From an uncultured Flavobacteriales bacterium (GTDB lineage: Bacteria; Bacteroidota; Bacteroidia; Flavobacteriales_D; Crocinitomicaceae): a DNA stretch of 8,269 nucleotides. Positions 1-5,924 of the stretch are shown here, in pieces. The DNA is taken from NCBI GenBank assembly GCA_903899795.1, contig CAIUKX010000073.1, forward strand, positions 1-8,269. Direction: 5' to 3'. The notes beneath the pieces are model-generated. The model saw only the letters and a list, made by a program, of their open reading frames with translations, was not told the DNA's origin and made no database searches. The position numbers were made by a program, and so were the translations under genes. Each line of letters opens with the position of its first letter. Position 1 is the stretch's first letter.

Positions 1-343
1 ATACATCATCGAATTGGGGAAAGAACTACCCTTGATTGATGAATCACGAAAATCCGATGATAAACTGATCGAAGGATGTCAATCCCGAGTGTGGCTGGAT
101 TCAAAATTTGAAAACGGTAAACTTTTTTTCTACGCCGATTCGGATGCTGTAATTACAAAAGGAATTATTGGTCTATTGATTCGCGTTTTGAACGAAGAAA
201 CTCCCGAAAATATCGCCAAAGCTGACCTTCATTTCATCAAAGATATTGGACTTCAGGAACATTTGTCCATCACGCGTTCCAACGGTTTGGTCAGCATGGT
301 GAAGAAAATGAAAATGACTGCACTTCATGCAGTAAACAATTAA
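1..343 (+). CDS. sufE: SufE-family Fe-S cluster assembly protein (5' truncated by window edge)
   Basis: SufE accepts persulfide sulfur from the cysteine desulfurase SufS and hands it to the SufBCD scaffold in the cytoplasm. The reading frame is open from base 2 (base 1 closes a preceding codon), giving YIIELGKELP followed by IDESRKSDDKLIEGCQSRVW, the typical SufE N-terminal region. The TTG at 14 is therefore internal and the real start lies left of the window. The Cys at 77-79, inside GCQSRVW, matches the sulfur-accepting cysteine of the family. The rest fits the SufE fold: FFYADSDAVITKGIIGLL, then HFIKDIGLQEHLSITRSNGL. Only a few N-terminal residues should be missing. Its stop is 12 bp before the ATG of the next Fe-S assembly gene, consistent with a suf operon whose earlier genes lie outside the window. 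Confidence 0.95.
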   Translation, partial: YIIELGKELPLIDESRKSDDKLIEGCQSRVWLDSKFENGKLFFYADSDAVITKGIIGLLIRVLNEETPENIAKADLHFIKDIGLQEHLSITRSNGLVSMVKKMKMTALHAVNN

Positions 344-355
344 TGATTGAACAAA

Positions 356-673
356 ATGGGAACAACTACAATTGATCTTGAAAATAACATCGTTGCTGTT
401 TTAAAAACAATATACGATCCCGAAATACCAGTGGATGTTTACGAATTAGGACTGATTTACGAAGTGAAAATCGATAAAGATGCCAACGTAGAGATTGACA
501 TGACGCTTACTTCTCCAAATTGTCCGGTTGCGGAAACTATGCCCAAAGAGGTAGAAGATAAAGTCGGCCAGGTGGAAGGTGTGAAATCATCCAAAGTAAA
601 TATTGTTTTTGATCCTGCCTGGGACAAAGACATGATGAGCGAAGAAGCAAAACTGGAATTGGGATTTTTATAA
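356..673 (+). CDS. MIP18/DUF59-family Fe-S cluster assembly protein (SufT-like)
   Basis: This 105-residue single-domain protein belongs to the DUF59/MIP18 family, whose members help Fe-S cluster maturation or delivery in the cytoplasm. Visible hallmarks are DPEIPVDVYELGLIY (residues 21-35), the TSPNCPVAETMP loop with conserved Cys56, and the C-terminal MMSEEAKLELGFL tail typical of the version found next to suf genes in Bacteroidota. Family members are usually about 100-110 residues, so it is full length. I chose the ATG at 356 over the in-frame TTG at 347 because the TTG would add only three residues and ATG is the normal start. It lies 12 bp after sufE, so co-transcription is likely. The name SufT is sometimes used for relatives, but I leave the symbol empty because the subfamily cannot be settled by eye. 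Confidence 0.92.
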   Translation: MGTTTIDLENNIVAVLKTIYDPEIPVDVYELGLIYEVKIDKDANVEIDMTLTSPNCPVAETMPKEVEDKVGQVEGVKSSKVNIVFDPAWDKDMMSEEAKLELGFL

Positions 674-703
674 ATTCAAACATAAATTTCAGTATTTTAG
701 CTA

Positions 704-718
704 TCATGTAATACATGA
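704..718. promoter_or_regulatory. 15-bp palindrome upstream of the ketosynthase gene
   Basis: TCATGTA-A-TACATGA is a perfect 7-bp inverted repeat around a single base, between the MIP18-family gene and the ketosynthase start (35 bp before its ATG). It is nested in a wider inverted pair, AATTTCA at 685-691 and TGAAATT at 721-727. No run of T follows, so it does not look like a terminator. A dimeric-regulator operator overlapping the ketosynthase promoter is the simplest reading; the regulator is unknown. Confidence 0.45.
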
Positions 719-752
719 ATTGAAATTGAGTACAATCACAAAATAGTATAGA

Positions 753-1997
753 ATGAAACGTGTTGTAATTACCGGAATGGGTGCATTGACACCAATAGGA
801 AATAACCTGAACGAATTTTGGACAAATATGAAGAATGGCGTAAGTGGTGCTGCACTGATTACAAAATTCGACACTACAAAATTCAAAACTCAATTTGCCT
901 GTGAATTAAAGAATTTCGAACCCAAAGATCATTTTGACGTTAAAGAAATTAGAAAGTACGACCCATTTTCTCAATATGGTCTCGTTGCAGTAGCGGAAGC
1001 AGTTGAACACGGAAAAATAGATTTTGAAACACTCAATAAAGACAGAATTGGGGTCATCTGGGGATCTGGAAACGGAGGGATTCAAACTTTTCAAGACCAA
1101 ATGAAAGAATATTGTGAAGGCGATGGAACTCCTCGTTTTACACCTTTTTTCATTCCACGGATTTTGGTTGATATTGCCTCAGGAATTATTTCCATCAAGT
1201 ATGGATTGAGAGGCGTGAATTTCTGTCCGGTTTCGGCTTGCGCCACTTCCAATACGGCAATCATCGAAGCTTTCAACTACATTAAATGGGGAAAAGCAGA
1301 TATGATTATTACCGGTGGTTCTGAAGCAGCCATTAACGAATCGGCTATTGGAGGTTTTTCATCTGCAAAAGCACTTTCAACACGTAATGATTCTCCGCAA
1401 ACAGCTTCACGGCCATTCGACATCAACCGTGATGGATTTGTGATGGGTGAAGGTGCCGGAGCCATCATTGTTGAGGAATACGAACATGCTATCAAACGTG
1501 GAGCAACAATCTACGGAGAAATTGTTGGTGGAGGAATGGCTGCAGATGCTTATCACTTGACAGGTACACATCCAGAAGGTGACGGAGCTGTATTGGGAAT
1601 GAACGAAGCAATGCGCGAAGCAGGAATTACTGCTGATCAAATCGATCATATCAATATGCATGCAACATCAACACCTCAAGGCGATAACAGTGAATTGATT
1701 GCAGCGAAAAGAGTTTTCGGAAATCGAAAATCCCTGGCTGTGTCTGCTACAAAATCAATGACTGGACATTTACTCGGTGCTGCAGGAGCAATAGAAGGAA
1801 TTGCCTGCGCAATGGCTCTATTGGAAGGTGCTGTACCTCCGACAATCAATACAACAGATATTGAACCGGAATTTGCCGATATGTTTACCTTCCCAATTGG
1901 AAAATCCATCCAAAAAGAAATGAAGTATGCAATGAGCAACACCTTTGGATTTGGTGGACATATTGCGTCGGTGGTATTTAAGAAATTTGAAGGATAA
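753..1997 (+). CDS. fabF: beta-ketoacyl-[acyl-carrier-protein] synthase, FabF (KAS II) type
   Basis: The product is a 414-residue condensing enzyme that extends acyl-ACP with malonyl-ACP in fatty acid (or a related polyketide-like) synthesis in the cytoplasm. It has the full thiolase-fold pattern: RVVITGMGALTPIG at the start, nucleophile Cys163 in SACATS, His303 in MHATSTPQGD, Lys334 and His339 in KSMTGHLLGAAGAIE, and the Gly-rich NTFGFGG near residue 397. Length and spacing match FabF. Two positions differ from the common consensus: HATSTP instead of HGTSTP, and GFGGHIAS where an Asn is usual after GGT/GGH. It therefore may be a secondary FabF paralogue rather than the main KAS II; no acpP or rnc neighbour is visible to settle this. 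The ATG at 753 starts exactly at the conserved MKRVVITG motif and lacks a clear Shine-Dalgarno sequence, as is normal in Bacteroidota. The gene converges on the integrase gene downstream. Confidence 0.9.
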   Translation: MKRVVITGMGALTPIGNNLNEFWTNMKNGVSGAALITKFDTTKFKTQFACELKNFEPKDHFDVKEIRKYDPFSQYGLVAVAEAVEHGKIDFETLNKDRIGVIWGSGNGGIQTFQDQMKEYCEGDGTPRFTPFFIPRILVDIASGIISIKYGLRGVNFCPVSACATSNTAIIEAFNYIKWGKADMIITGGSEAAINESAIGGFSSAKALSTRNDSPQTASRPFDINRDGFVMGEGAGAIIVEEYEHAIKRGATIYGEIVGGGMAADAYHLTGTHPEGDGAVLGMNEAMREAGITADQIDHINMHATSTPQGDNSELIAAKRVFGNRKSLAVSATKSMTGHLLGAAGAIEGIACAMALLEGAVPPTINTTDIEPEFADMFTFPIGKSIQKEMKYAMSNTFGFGGHIASVVFKKFEG

Positions 1998-2142
1998 TTT
2001 TTTCTCCCCCTTTGGAGAGTAGCAACGAAGTATCTTAAAGACTCTGTTTGTATCACACACCATTGTATTACAGTTGTTTACGCTTTGATAGCTTTTAAGA
2101 GCCTTAAAGGTTATTCATTGAGAACTCTCTAGGTACATTAAT

Positions 2143-2183
2143 ATTCTACCATAAATTCTACCACAAAAAAAGCTGAGTAGAAT
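2143..2183. repeat. ATTCTAC heptamer repeats at the host/element junction; attachment-site candidate
   Basis: The 251-bp stretch 1998-2248 between the ketosynthase and integrase stop codons holds no gene and no tRNA-like fold that I can see. Within it, ATTCTACCA occurs at 2143-2151 and 2155-2163 (12-bp period), and the inverted heptamer GTAGAAT lies at 2177-2183, inside the loop side of the terminator stem. Repeated and inverted heptamers beside an integrase gene are what core or arm sites of a tyrosine recombinase look like. The second attachment site is not in this window, so the exact crossover cannot be placed; anywhere in about 1998-2190 is possible. Confidence 0.35.
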
Positions 2184-2190
2184 CTCAGCC
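2165..2190 (-). terminator. intrinsic terminator of the integrase operon
   Basis: Read leftward, GCTGAG-ATTCTA-CTCAGC forms a perfect 6-bp stem with a 6-nt loop (2172-2189), followed directly by seven T (plus-strand A at 2165-2171). It lies about 60 bp past the integrase stop and fits a rho-independent terminator for the leftward genes. There is no T-run on the other side, so it would not terminate the ketosynthase transcript. Confidence 0.8.
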
Positions 2191-2204
2191 AAATGTAAAC
2201 AATA

Positions 2205-2232
2205 ACGGGGGAACGTGCAAACATTCCCCCGT
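2205..2232 (-). other. strong stem-loop just after the integrase stop codon
   Basis: ACGGGGGAA (2205-2213) and TTCCCCCGT (2224-2232) are a perfect 9-bp inverted repeat with a 10-nt loop, 16 bp past the integrase stop. The G/C core makes it the most stable hairpin in the region. It lacks a T-tract, and a separate true terminator follows it, so it may protect the 3' end of the mRNA or be bound by a protein at the element end. The role is inference. Confidence 0.6.
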
Positions 2233-2248
2233 AGATATTATCGAGTCC

Positions 2249-3568
2249 CTAGATGAGTTTGATAGGGAACTCGTCAGGGTATTGTACTGCTGAAAGACGA
2301 AGCATCTTAACGAACCTAACCGCGTTATCGATCAAAGAGATTTTGTTGTAGTTGAATATGACCGAACTATCCGTTAGCGTATGACCTGTTATTTTGGCTA
2401 GGATCGTCACGGGTATAAAGTTGATCAGGTTGGTTACAAAAGAGCGTCTACCGATGTGGGACGATACCAGTTCATTAAAGGGAGCGGTAGTAAACTGTCT
2501 CTTATTGTTTTCATCGACATAAACAAGTGTTTCGAGTTGAGTAAGCTTACATTCTTTTGCAATGATTTTTACCTTAGCATTAAAGACAGAGCGATCAATT
2601 TTTGAAGGGAGTTTCCCCCCGTTTTCTTTTATAGCATCCTCTAAGGGTTTTAAGAAGGGTACAACGATTTCAGTGTCTGTTTTACCCGTCAAAAAACGTG
2701 CATACCTGAACGATTCCCCCCCGATTGTGCAAGTGTATTGGGGAATGATCTTTTGAACGTCTGATTCTCTGCAACCCGAAAAAATAAGGATGAGTAAAAT
2801 TAGCTTGACTTCTTTTAATACTTTGTCCGTTGGTTTGTAATCAATGATCTGTTTGATCTGCTGAAAGGTTAAATATACAGCATCTACCTGAACGCTTTGA
2901 ATCTTGTCTTTAGGTGCAATGTCTTTACCTACGTCCAACACTTTTAGGCTATATTCCCTTGAAATGTCGTTGAGTGTTGCCCTTAATTGTTTTTGAATCG
3001 TCCAGACGGCATTTATTTTGTTGACTTTCTTATTAGATCGAACGAATGTAATTAACTCTTTAAAAAGTTCCTGATTAAAGTCGTTTGAATAGAGTTTTCT
3101 ACCGATGTGCTTCTCAAAATTTTCAAGAGTATTAGAAAAGGATTTGTAGTTTTCCTTTGTTTTTGGCTTGTAAGCGTCAGATTTTAGGATCACGTTTAAA
3201 ATGTGATCGACAATTCGGACTTTAGAAACTACCTTTTCATCGTCTTTGCCTTTGATCCGTTTGTCCAGTTCTTTTTTAAACTCTTCGGGTTTAATGTCGG
3301 TTGATTTCATTTTCAAGTACTGGTAAGTGTCTTGAATGGTTTTTTCAATCAACTTAAATTTAGCTAGGTCTTCGTTTGTTCTTGGCTGCTTTTTAATCGA
3401 ATCCCATTGCGAAGCGTTAATTTTTAACCCTGTTAGGTATCTCAAAGGTTTATAGACGTATGCCTGTTTTAACATATCATACTCCTTTGCTCCGTAGTTA
3501 ATAAAAGCCTCTAAAGTAATGGTGTCTTTAGTGCCTTTTCTTGTCTGATAATTTATTTTTAGGTTCAT
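2249..3568 (-). CDS. tyrosine recombinase (site-specific integrase)
   Basis: This 439-residue protein has the three-part layout of phage/ICE integrases. An N-terminal arm-binding region spans about 1-60 (ending LRYLTGLKINASQWD). A helical SAM-like core-binding domain spans about 118-208. The catalytic domain spans about 232-425. Visible catalytic residues are Arg267 (FSGCRESDV), Lys296 (LTGKTDTE), His371 and Arg374 (SSHIGRRSFVTN), His396 (KITGHTLTD) and the nucleophile Tyr407 (FNYNKIS). Tyr407 lies 11 residues after His396; 9 is usual, and Phe occupies that position here. It would insert and excise the element by a covalent phosphotyrosine intermediate. Its ATG overlaps the stop of the upstream HTH gene in an ATGA, so the two are translationally coupled. 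The gene lies at the edge of the foreign block, pointing to the host ketosynthase gene, the usual place for an element's integrase. Confidence 0.95.
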   Translation of the reverse strand: MNLKINYQTRKGTKDTITLEAFINYGAKEYDMLKQAYVYKPLRYLTGLKINASQWDSIKKQPRTNEDLAKFKLIEKTIQDTYQYLKMKSTDIKPEEFKKELDKRIKGKDDEKVVSKVRIVDHILNVILKSDAYKPKTKENYKSFSNTLENFEKHIGRKLYSNDFNQELFKELITFVRSNKKVNKINAVWTIQKQLRATLNDISREYSLKVLDVGKDIAPKDKIQSVQVDAVYLTFQQIKQIIDYKPTDKVLKEVKLILLILIFSGCRESDVQKIIPQYTCTIGGESFRYARFLTGKTDTEIVVPFLKPLEDAIKENGGKLPSKIDRSVFNAKVKIIAKECKLTQLETLVYVDENNKRQFTTAPFNELVSSHIGRRSFVTNLINFIPVTILAKITGHTLTDSSVIFNYNKISLIDNAVRFVKMLRLSAVQYPDEFPIKLI

Positions 3569-3930
3569 GGTTCAATGTTATAAAATTGGGGTTGAATAGG
3601 TTTACTTTTTTGCCTTTCGAGGTAGGCAAGAATCGCCGATTTTTCAAACTTGAATCGGCGGTCATTGATTTTGATGCGTGGTAAGATTCCTTTTTTAATC
3701 ATTCGCTTAATGGTGTTGTAACAAACCCCTAACATTTGACTTACTTGTTTGGCATCGAGTAACTCGTCTTTTATCGTCTGGGGTGTTTGTTCTTTTACAG
3801 ATACAAAAGGATTCAAGGAATTTATTTTAAACTGCTCGTTTTCTTTTTTCAAGTTCAGAACATCGTTTTTGAGTTGTTCAACTTGATCACTCAACCGCTC
3901 AAGGGCGAGTACAAATAATTTGAGTTCCAT
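3565..3930 (-). CDS. excisionase-like helix-turn-helix DNA-binding protein
   Basis: The 121-residue product has an N-terminal heptad-rich stretch (about 5-38, LERLSDQVEQLKNDVLNLKK) that should form a dimerising coiled coil. A winged HTH of the MerR/excisionase type (HTH_17-like) covers about 57-106: LLDAKQVSQMLGV, then YNTIKRMIKKGILPRIKIN, then RRFKFEKSAILAYLER. Small proteins of this form next to a tyrosine recombinase usually act as recombination directionality factors, bending DNA at the attachment sites, and can also repress transcription. The 4-bp overlap with the integrase gene supports that role here. An 80-bp gap separates it from the ATPase gene upstream. Excisionase function is inferred from family and position; a plain transcriptional regulator is the alternative. 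Confidence 0.85.
   Translation of the reverse strand: MELKLFVLALERLSDQVEQLKNDVLNLKKENEQFKINSLNPFVSVKEQTPQTIKDELLDAKQVSQMLGVCYNTIKRMIKKGILPRIKINDRRFKFEKSAILAYLERQKSKPIQPQFYNIEP
3634..3660. repeat. inverted repeat inside the HTH gene
   Basis: CGCCGATT (3634-3641) and AATCGGCG (3653-3660) are perfect 8-bp inverted copies separated by 11 bp, within the codons for the wing region of the HTH protein. It could be a binding site (for example autoregulation) or an mRNA hairpin ahead of the integrase start, about 65 bp further on. It may also be chance. Confidence 0.3.
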
Positions 3931-3984
3931 AATTGAAAGGTGATTAGATGGTTATACAATGTGTCGATTAATTAAAAGTTATTT

Positions 3985-4012
3985 GAAAAAATAGTAAAAA
4001 GGGATAATCCCT
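3985..4012 (-). terminator. weak intrinsic terminator after the ATPase gene
   Basis: Read leftward, AGGGA-TTA-TCCCT (4012 to 4000) overlaps the ATPase stop codon. It is followed by TTTTTACTATTTTTT. The 5-bp stem is short but the T-rich tail is good. This would attenuate or end the transcript after the ATPase and leave the HTH-integrase pair to a separate promoter, which would have to lie in the AT-rich gap 3931-3985. I cannot identify that promoter with certainty. Confidence 0.5.
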
Positions 4013-5648
4013 AAAATTCCCCGTCAGGATCTAAAAATTCCATTTCAGCGTAGGGGTTGAATCTTCCGATTTGTCGAGCGCAACCAATGTCGAAGATTTC
4101 AACAACTGAATCCACATCGTGCTGAAAGGAGTTAGAACCTCTGAATACTCCTTGTTTGGTTACTTGCATAATCTCAATAAAGCAAATTTTCGGGTTTTGC
4201 TTTCTGATCCGCTCAATGTGTTCAGGTGTTAATCCCAGTTTGGTAACACTGTCAAAAAATACAAAATCCCATTTTGAATAATCGTTTACAAGCCTGTCGG
4301 CACATTCAAAATTCGGGTGGATCGATTCTAACTTTTCCAATTTACGTTTTAAGGTGTCCCCGATTCCTTCCTCTCTTACGATGTATAACACCTTACCGAA
4401 ATCTTTTGCCAAATAGTCGGCAAATTCAAGGCAAAAGGTTGATTTTCCAAATTTGGGTTTTCCCGACACCATAAAACAAAACCCGCGGGAAGGTCTGCCG
4501 AAAAACTGCTCCCATTTTCCAGTGAAAGGCAACACGTCAAATTTCATATTTACAATGTCTGAGGCTTTATATATTTTCGGTTCTGTTTGTTCTTCCGCAA
4601 TTGGACTGCCGTATAAAAGTTGGAGTTCGTCCTCTGTTAATTCTCCGTCAAATCCGCTTAATCCGTGATTTGGTTTTCTTCCCCGTGGTGTTCGGCTTGT
4701 ATCTTTGTTCTGAACCGCTTTTTTTGTCTTTACATGACTGATTCCCATAAGTCCCGACAAATCACGTTTAGGAATCGTTAAAAGTCCCTGATAGTGGTTT
4801 TTCTTTGTGAATACTCTGAGGTTATTTAAAATCTTGTCAATTTCGGATCGGTAAGGATCGGTTTCGGAAATTTTCGCCTCCAGAATCCTGTTATAAAGAT
4901 TAATTGCGGTTTTGTTGCTGATTATTTTACCCTGCAAGGTCATATAGGATTTAATAAACTTTACCGAATGCAATTGTCGTTGTCCCTCAACAATATTTCT
5001 AAAATGGTTGAGTGTTTGGACAGGGAACGTAATTAAGGTTTTACCCGTTTGCGAAATATTATCGAGCAGGTGTAATAAATTTTCCTGAATACTCATGACC
5101 TCTTTTGCATAGGGTGTTGTTTTGGTGATCCGTTTTTCCATTAAAGCGAGTTGCAAATCGTTTGTGAAATTCAAAATTTGCTGATAGGTCTTTCTATCGT
5201 TGTGCATATTGTAGTAGCGTTTAATAATGTAAACAGCTTCGTCAAGTTTGCTTACTTCGGATGGTTTTCTGAGGGTGGGTCTTTCTGCTTTTTGAACGGG
5301 TGGTTTTTGAGGCTTAGAAACAGATTTGCGTACCTTTCTTCTCGTTCGTGTGCTTCCGTTTGTTCGTTGTCTTGTGCCTGTTTCGCTGTGCGAATCGTGT
5401 TTTTGTAAGCGTTCATACACAACACTTTTCTTTAATTCCTCATCGATGAACTTTGAAAGTTGAGCAAAGTAATTGTTTGCAAAGTCACGGTACGTACTTG
5501 AATAAGGATCAAAATACGCTTTCCAGTTCCGTCCGTAGTTGGTCACTTTATCGATAAATTTCGCACCTTTTTGAATGTGGTCAGGAAGTGAAAAACGTTT
5601 GATTTGGTTGTAGATTCGGTAGTAATTTTCCGCTGTTATGGTTATCAT
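4011..5648 (-). CDS. RadA/RecA-fold ATPase with duplicated N-terminal helical module
   Basis: The C-terminal part (about 365-545) is a RecA/RadA/KaiC-type P-loop ATPase. It has Walker A GKPKFGKS at 396-403, an acidic pair in VREEG (424-428), Walker B DFVFFD at 461-466 and a RadA-like VTKQGVFRGSNSFQHDVDSV motif at 496-515. This fits an oligomeric DNA motor or a replicative-helicase-like protein. The first 365 residues are unlike RadA. An N-terminal helical region (1-83) is followed by a very basic, probably disordered linker (84-132, rich in Arg/Lys/Pro/Thr). Two related helical modules come next (about 137-197 and 228-282), each with an FIK/IIKRY opening and an ITKTTPYA / ISETDPYR signature. 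Zinc-binding cysteines of RadA are absent. Upstream spacing is 48 bp. A role in replication, or less likely packaging, of the mobile element is inferred from fold and context. Confidence 0.8.
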   Translation of the reverse strand: MITITAENYYRIYNQIKRFSLPDHIQKGAKFIDKVTNYGRNWKAYFDPYSSTYRDFANNYFAQLSKFIDEELKKSVVYERLQKHDSHSETGTRQRTNGSTRTRRKVRKSVSKPQKPPVQKAERPTLRKPSEVSKLDEAVYIIKRYYNMHNDRKTYQQILNFTNDLQLALMEKRITKTTPYAKEVMSIQENLLHLLDNISQTGKTLITFPVQTLNHFRNIVEGQRQLHSVKFIKSYMTLQGKIISNKTAINLYNRILEAKISETDPYRSEIDKILNNLRVFTKKNHYQGLLTIPKRDLSGLMGISHVKTKKAVQNKDTSRTPRGRKPNHGLSGFDGELTEDELQLLYGSPIAEEQTEPKIYKASDIVNMKFDVLPFTGKWEQFFGRPSRGFCFMVSGKPKFGKSTFCLEFADYLAKDFGKVLYIVREEGIGDTLKRKLEKLESIHPNFECADRLVNDYSKWDFVFFDSVTKLGLTPEHIERIRKQNPKICFIEIMQVTKQGVFRGSNSFQHDVDSVVEIFDIGCARQIGRFNPYAEMEFLDPDGEF

Positions 5649-5696
5649 AATAGATAGGATTTAAGGGTGAAACAATAAGTTATTTGTTGGTTTTAA

Positions 5697-5924
5697 TTAT
5701 TTTTGAAATTTGAGGGGGTCGACCGACCCCTCATTTTTGATAATATGGTCTATGACCGCTTTTAACTGCCTGTTTTCCTTTTCGAGATCGGCAATTTTCT
5801 GTTTGTCCTCTGTGGGTTTCTTTTTTAGGTCTTTGAGGACTCCGACATAAAAAATGACACTTCCGATAAATCCTGCCACAGTTAGGGCAAAGGTGATTTT
5901 ATCATAATGGTTCGTTTCTTTCAT
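5697..5924 (-). CDS. small single-span membrane protein with coiled coil
   Basis: This 75-residue product is not of a family I recognise. A hydrophobic helix at about 10-30 (ITFALTVAGFIGSVIFYVGV) is followed by Lys-rich residues and a heptad-patterned charged helix at about 36-62 (DKQKIADLEKENRQLKAVI). By the positive-inside rule the coiled coil should face the cytoplasm. Its start lies 23 bp inside the end of the L,D-transpeptidase-like gene, so the two are translationally coupled. That gene also encodes a membrane helix, so the products may work together. Size and layout resemble small holin- or spanin-like accessory proteins and small virion membrane proteins, but no diagnostic motif supports either. 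Confidence 0.7.
   Translation of the reverse strand: MKETNHYDKITFALTVAGFIGSVIFYVGVLKDLKKKPTEDKQKIADLEKENRQLKAVIDHIIKNEGSVDPLKFQK
5711..5733. other. GC-rich hairpin at the 3' end of the small membrane-protein gene
   Basis: TGAGGGG (5711-5717) and CCCCTCA (5727-5733) form a 7-bp stem, or an 8-bp stem with one bulged G in another register. It sits in the last codons before the stop. No T-run follows in the leftward direction, so it is not a standard terminator. It lies between the wall/membrane genes and the ATPase gene and could be an mRNA processing or stabilising element that sets their relative expression. Confidence 0.4.

Noticed and set aside
347..355. TTG start three codons upstream of the MIP18-family ATG
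   Set aside because: It adds three non-conserved residues, and ATG at 356 is the ordinary start.
537..893. Antisense open frame across the MIP18-family and ketosynthase genes
   Set aside because: It overlaps two well-supported genes, has a Cys/Phe-rich shadow composition and matches no family.
2011..2027. TCTCC-CCCTTT-GGAGA stem as ketosynthase terminator
   Set aside because: The T-run precedes the stem instead of following it, and the stem is only 5 bp, so it is not a convincing intrinsic terminator in either direction.
1676..2056. Antisense open frame of 126 codons opposite the ketosynthase gene
   Set aside because: It is the complement of strongly conserved FabF coding sequence, and its translation shows no domain pattern.
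1998..2140. A tRNA gene as integration target
   Set aside because: No acceptor stem, T-arm GTTCRANYC pattern or cloverleaf could be found on either strand.
5151..5408. Rightward open frame opposite the ATPase gene
   Set aside because: Its Cys/Phe/Ser-rich translation is the shadow of the basic linker codons of the ATPase. It has no family pattern.
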